From an uncultured Gammaproteobacteria bacterium (lineage in GTDB: Bacteria > Pseudomonadota > Gammaproteobacteria > UBA6429 > Thiohalophilaceae), in assembly GCA_937967995.1 (NCBI GenBank), contig CALBTB010000009.1:310001-374000 (forward strand): DNA of 64,000 nt, written 5' to 3'. The notes under the pieces are model-generated. The model was given only the letters and a program-made list of their open reading frames with translations. It did not search any database and was not told the DNA's origin. Made by a program: the position numbers and the translations under genes. Below, piece by piece: positions 63,394 through 64,000 of the stretch (position 1 is the first letter of the stretch; every line of letters begins with the position of its first letter).

Positions 63394-64000
63394 TTGGAAG
63401 CGATTAATTTTATTGATCTGAACCTGACTAACGTCATTATTCTTTTTATTGTCGGCTTTATTGGCGGCATGGTCAGTGGTTTTATCGGCTCAGGCGGTGC
63501 TTTTGTATTAACGCCAGCCATGATGAGTTTTGGCGCGTCCGGTATTGTCGCTGTTGCCAGCAACATGGCACACAAATTCCCCAAGGCCCTGGTCGGCGCC
63601 ATGAAACGCCACAAATACGGCCAGGTTGATATCAAGCTCGGCATCATCATGGGTATCTTTGCCGAGATTGGGGTCTTTGTTGGTAAGGAAATCATGACCG
63701 GCATTCGTGCCGATTACGGTAATGCCGGTACTGACCTTTATGTCTCGTTTGTTTTTATTGTAGTACTGGCCATCGTTGGTACTTTCGTATTTCGTGACGG
63801 CATCAAGATGAAGCGCGAAGGAAACGCCTCCGGAGAGCATAAAACCCCAAAGCTGGCGCAGTGGGTGCAGTCGATTCACATTCCCGGCACCATGATGGCG
63901 TTCAAGTCGATTGGTAACAAAAAGATATCGCTACTGTTTGTTGCACCGATGGGCTTCGCCACCGGATTGCTGGCTGCATCTATTGCCGTGGGTGGTTTTA
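63394..64000 (+). CDS. TauE/SafE-family permease, partial
   Basis: The frame from TTG 63394 (with CGGGAG upstream) stays open to the end of the window: at least 202 codons. It carries the TauE/SafE motif GGMVSGFIGSGGAFVLTPAMM at about residues 21-41 and further membrane helices (YVSFVFIVVLAIVGTFVF). The family exports sulfite, sulfoacetate or related anions. The C-terminal half lies beyond the window. The start codon is less certain since it is TTG. Confidence 0.8.
   Translation, partial: MEAINFIDLNLTNVIILFIVGFIGGMVSGFIGSGGAFVLTPAMMSFGASGIVAVASNMAHKFPKALVGAMKRHKYGQVDIKLGIIMGIFAEIGVFVGKEIMTGIRADYGNAGTDLYVSFVFIVVLAIVGTFVFRDGIKMKREGNASGEHKTPKLAQWVQSIHIPGTMMAFKSIGNKKISLLFVAPMGFATGLLAASIAVGGF

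Noticed and set aside
1..64000. CRISPR array, rRNA or tRNA genes
   Set aside because: No regularly spaced repeats, rRNA cores or convincing tRNA cloverleaf sequences were recognised on reading; a tRNA or Rfam scan was not possible here.

Overview
The window looks like a chromosome segment of a moderate-GC gammaproteobacterium. The protein families (NirB/NirD, NarK, MipA, CysB, mer genes) and classic gammaproteobacterial sigma-54, NtrC and Pho-type sites point that way. A DsrC-like protein, a persulfide-dioxygenase-type hydrolase and a TauE/SafE permease hint at sulfur metabolism, but the genus cannot be fixed from the sequence alone.

Region 1 (1-13633) is a nitrate assimilation locus. It holds an ABC nitrate importer (end of nrtA, then nrtB and an nrtC/D-type ATPase). 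On the opposite strand are a NarK/NasA-type permease and a PP2C-phosphatase/Ser-Thr-kinase fusion. Divergent from these is nirB-nirD-nitrate reductase, with a fused DmsB-DmsC-like electron-transfer/membrane-anchor protein and a DsrC-like protein that lacks the C-terminal cysteine. The narK-nirB gap carries an NtrC-type dyad and a near-perfect sigma-54 promoter. Nitrate can thus be imported, reduced to nitrite and ammonium under nitrogen control, possibly with quinol as electron donor for the first step.

Region 2 (13634-26530) holds envelope and stress genes (MipA, antiporter, universal stress protein), then an ArsR/metallo-hydrolase/MFS cluster. A MerR-led metal operon follows: orphan Rieske protein, Met-rich exported protein, copper-type P1B ATPase with YHS and two Cys-Met-His metal-binding domains, a YHS-SLOG fusion and a lycopene-cyclase-domain membrane protein. 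It ends in an ABC permease gene cut off after 65 codons.

Region 3 (26531-61985) is the main discovery: a putative 35.5-kb Tn3-family transposon. It is bounded by 37-bp inverted repeats (32/37 identical). The transposase lies at the right end and a tyrosine recombinase, dyad-rich site and KfrA-like gene lie at the left end, a layout like the tnpS-res-tnpT module of Tn4651-type elements. The left repeat is the exact point where the ABC permease breaks. Cargo comprises fructose bisphosphatase, a rhodanese, transhydrogenase PntAB, a CysB-like regulator, an ars operon (arsR-hypothetical-arsI-arsC-acr3), alkaline phosphatase behind a triple Pho box, and a large mercury operon. In the mercury operon, merR is followed by a CusCBA-like RND pump with unusual duplicated YtkA-like domains, then merT-merP-merC-merB-merA-redoxin-CC membrane protein-merD and a glutamate dehydrogenase. 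PntAB, FBPase and perhaps GDH could act as an NADPH-supply module for NADPH-consuming MerA and thioredoxin-coupled ArsC; this is an inference. A SprT-like metalloprotease gene sits directly before tnpA.

Region 4 (61986-64000) returns to flanking DNA: a LysR regulator divergent from a small membrane protein and a TauE/SafE permease that runs off the window. The two transposon flanks share no 5-bp duplication and the ABC permease does not resume on the right, so a rearrangement after insertion is likely. No rRNA, tRNA or CRISPR array was recognised.
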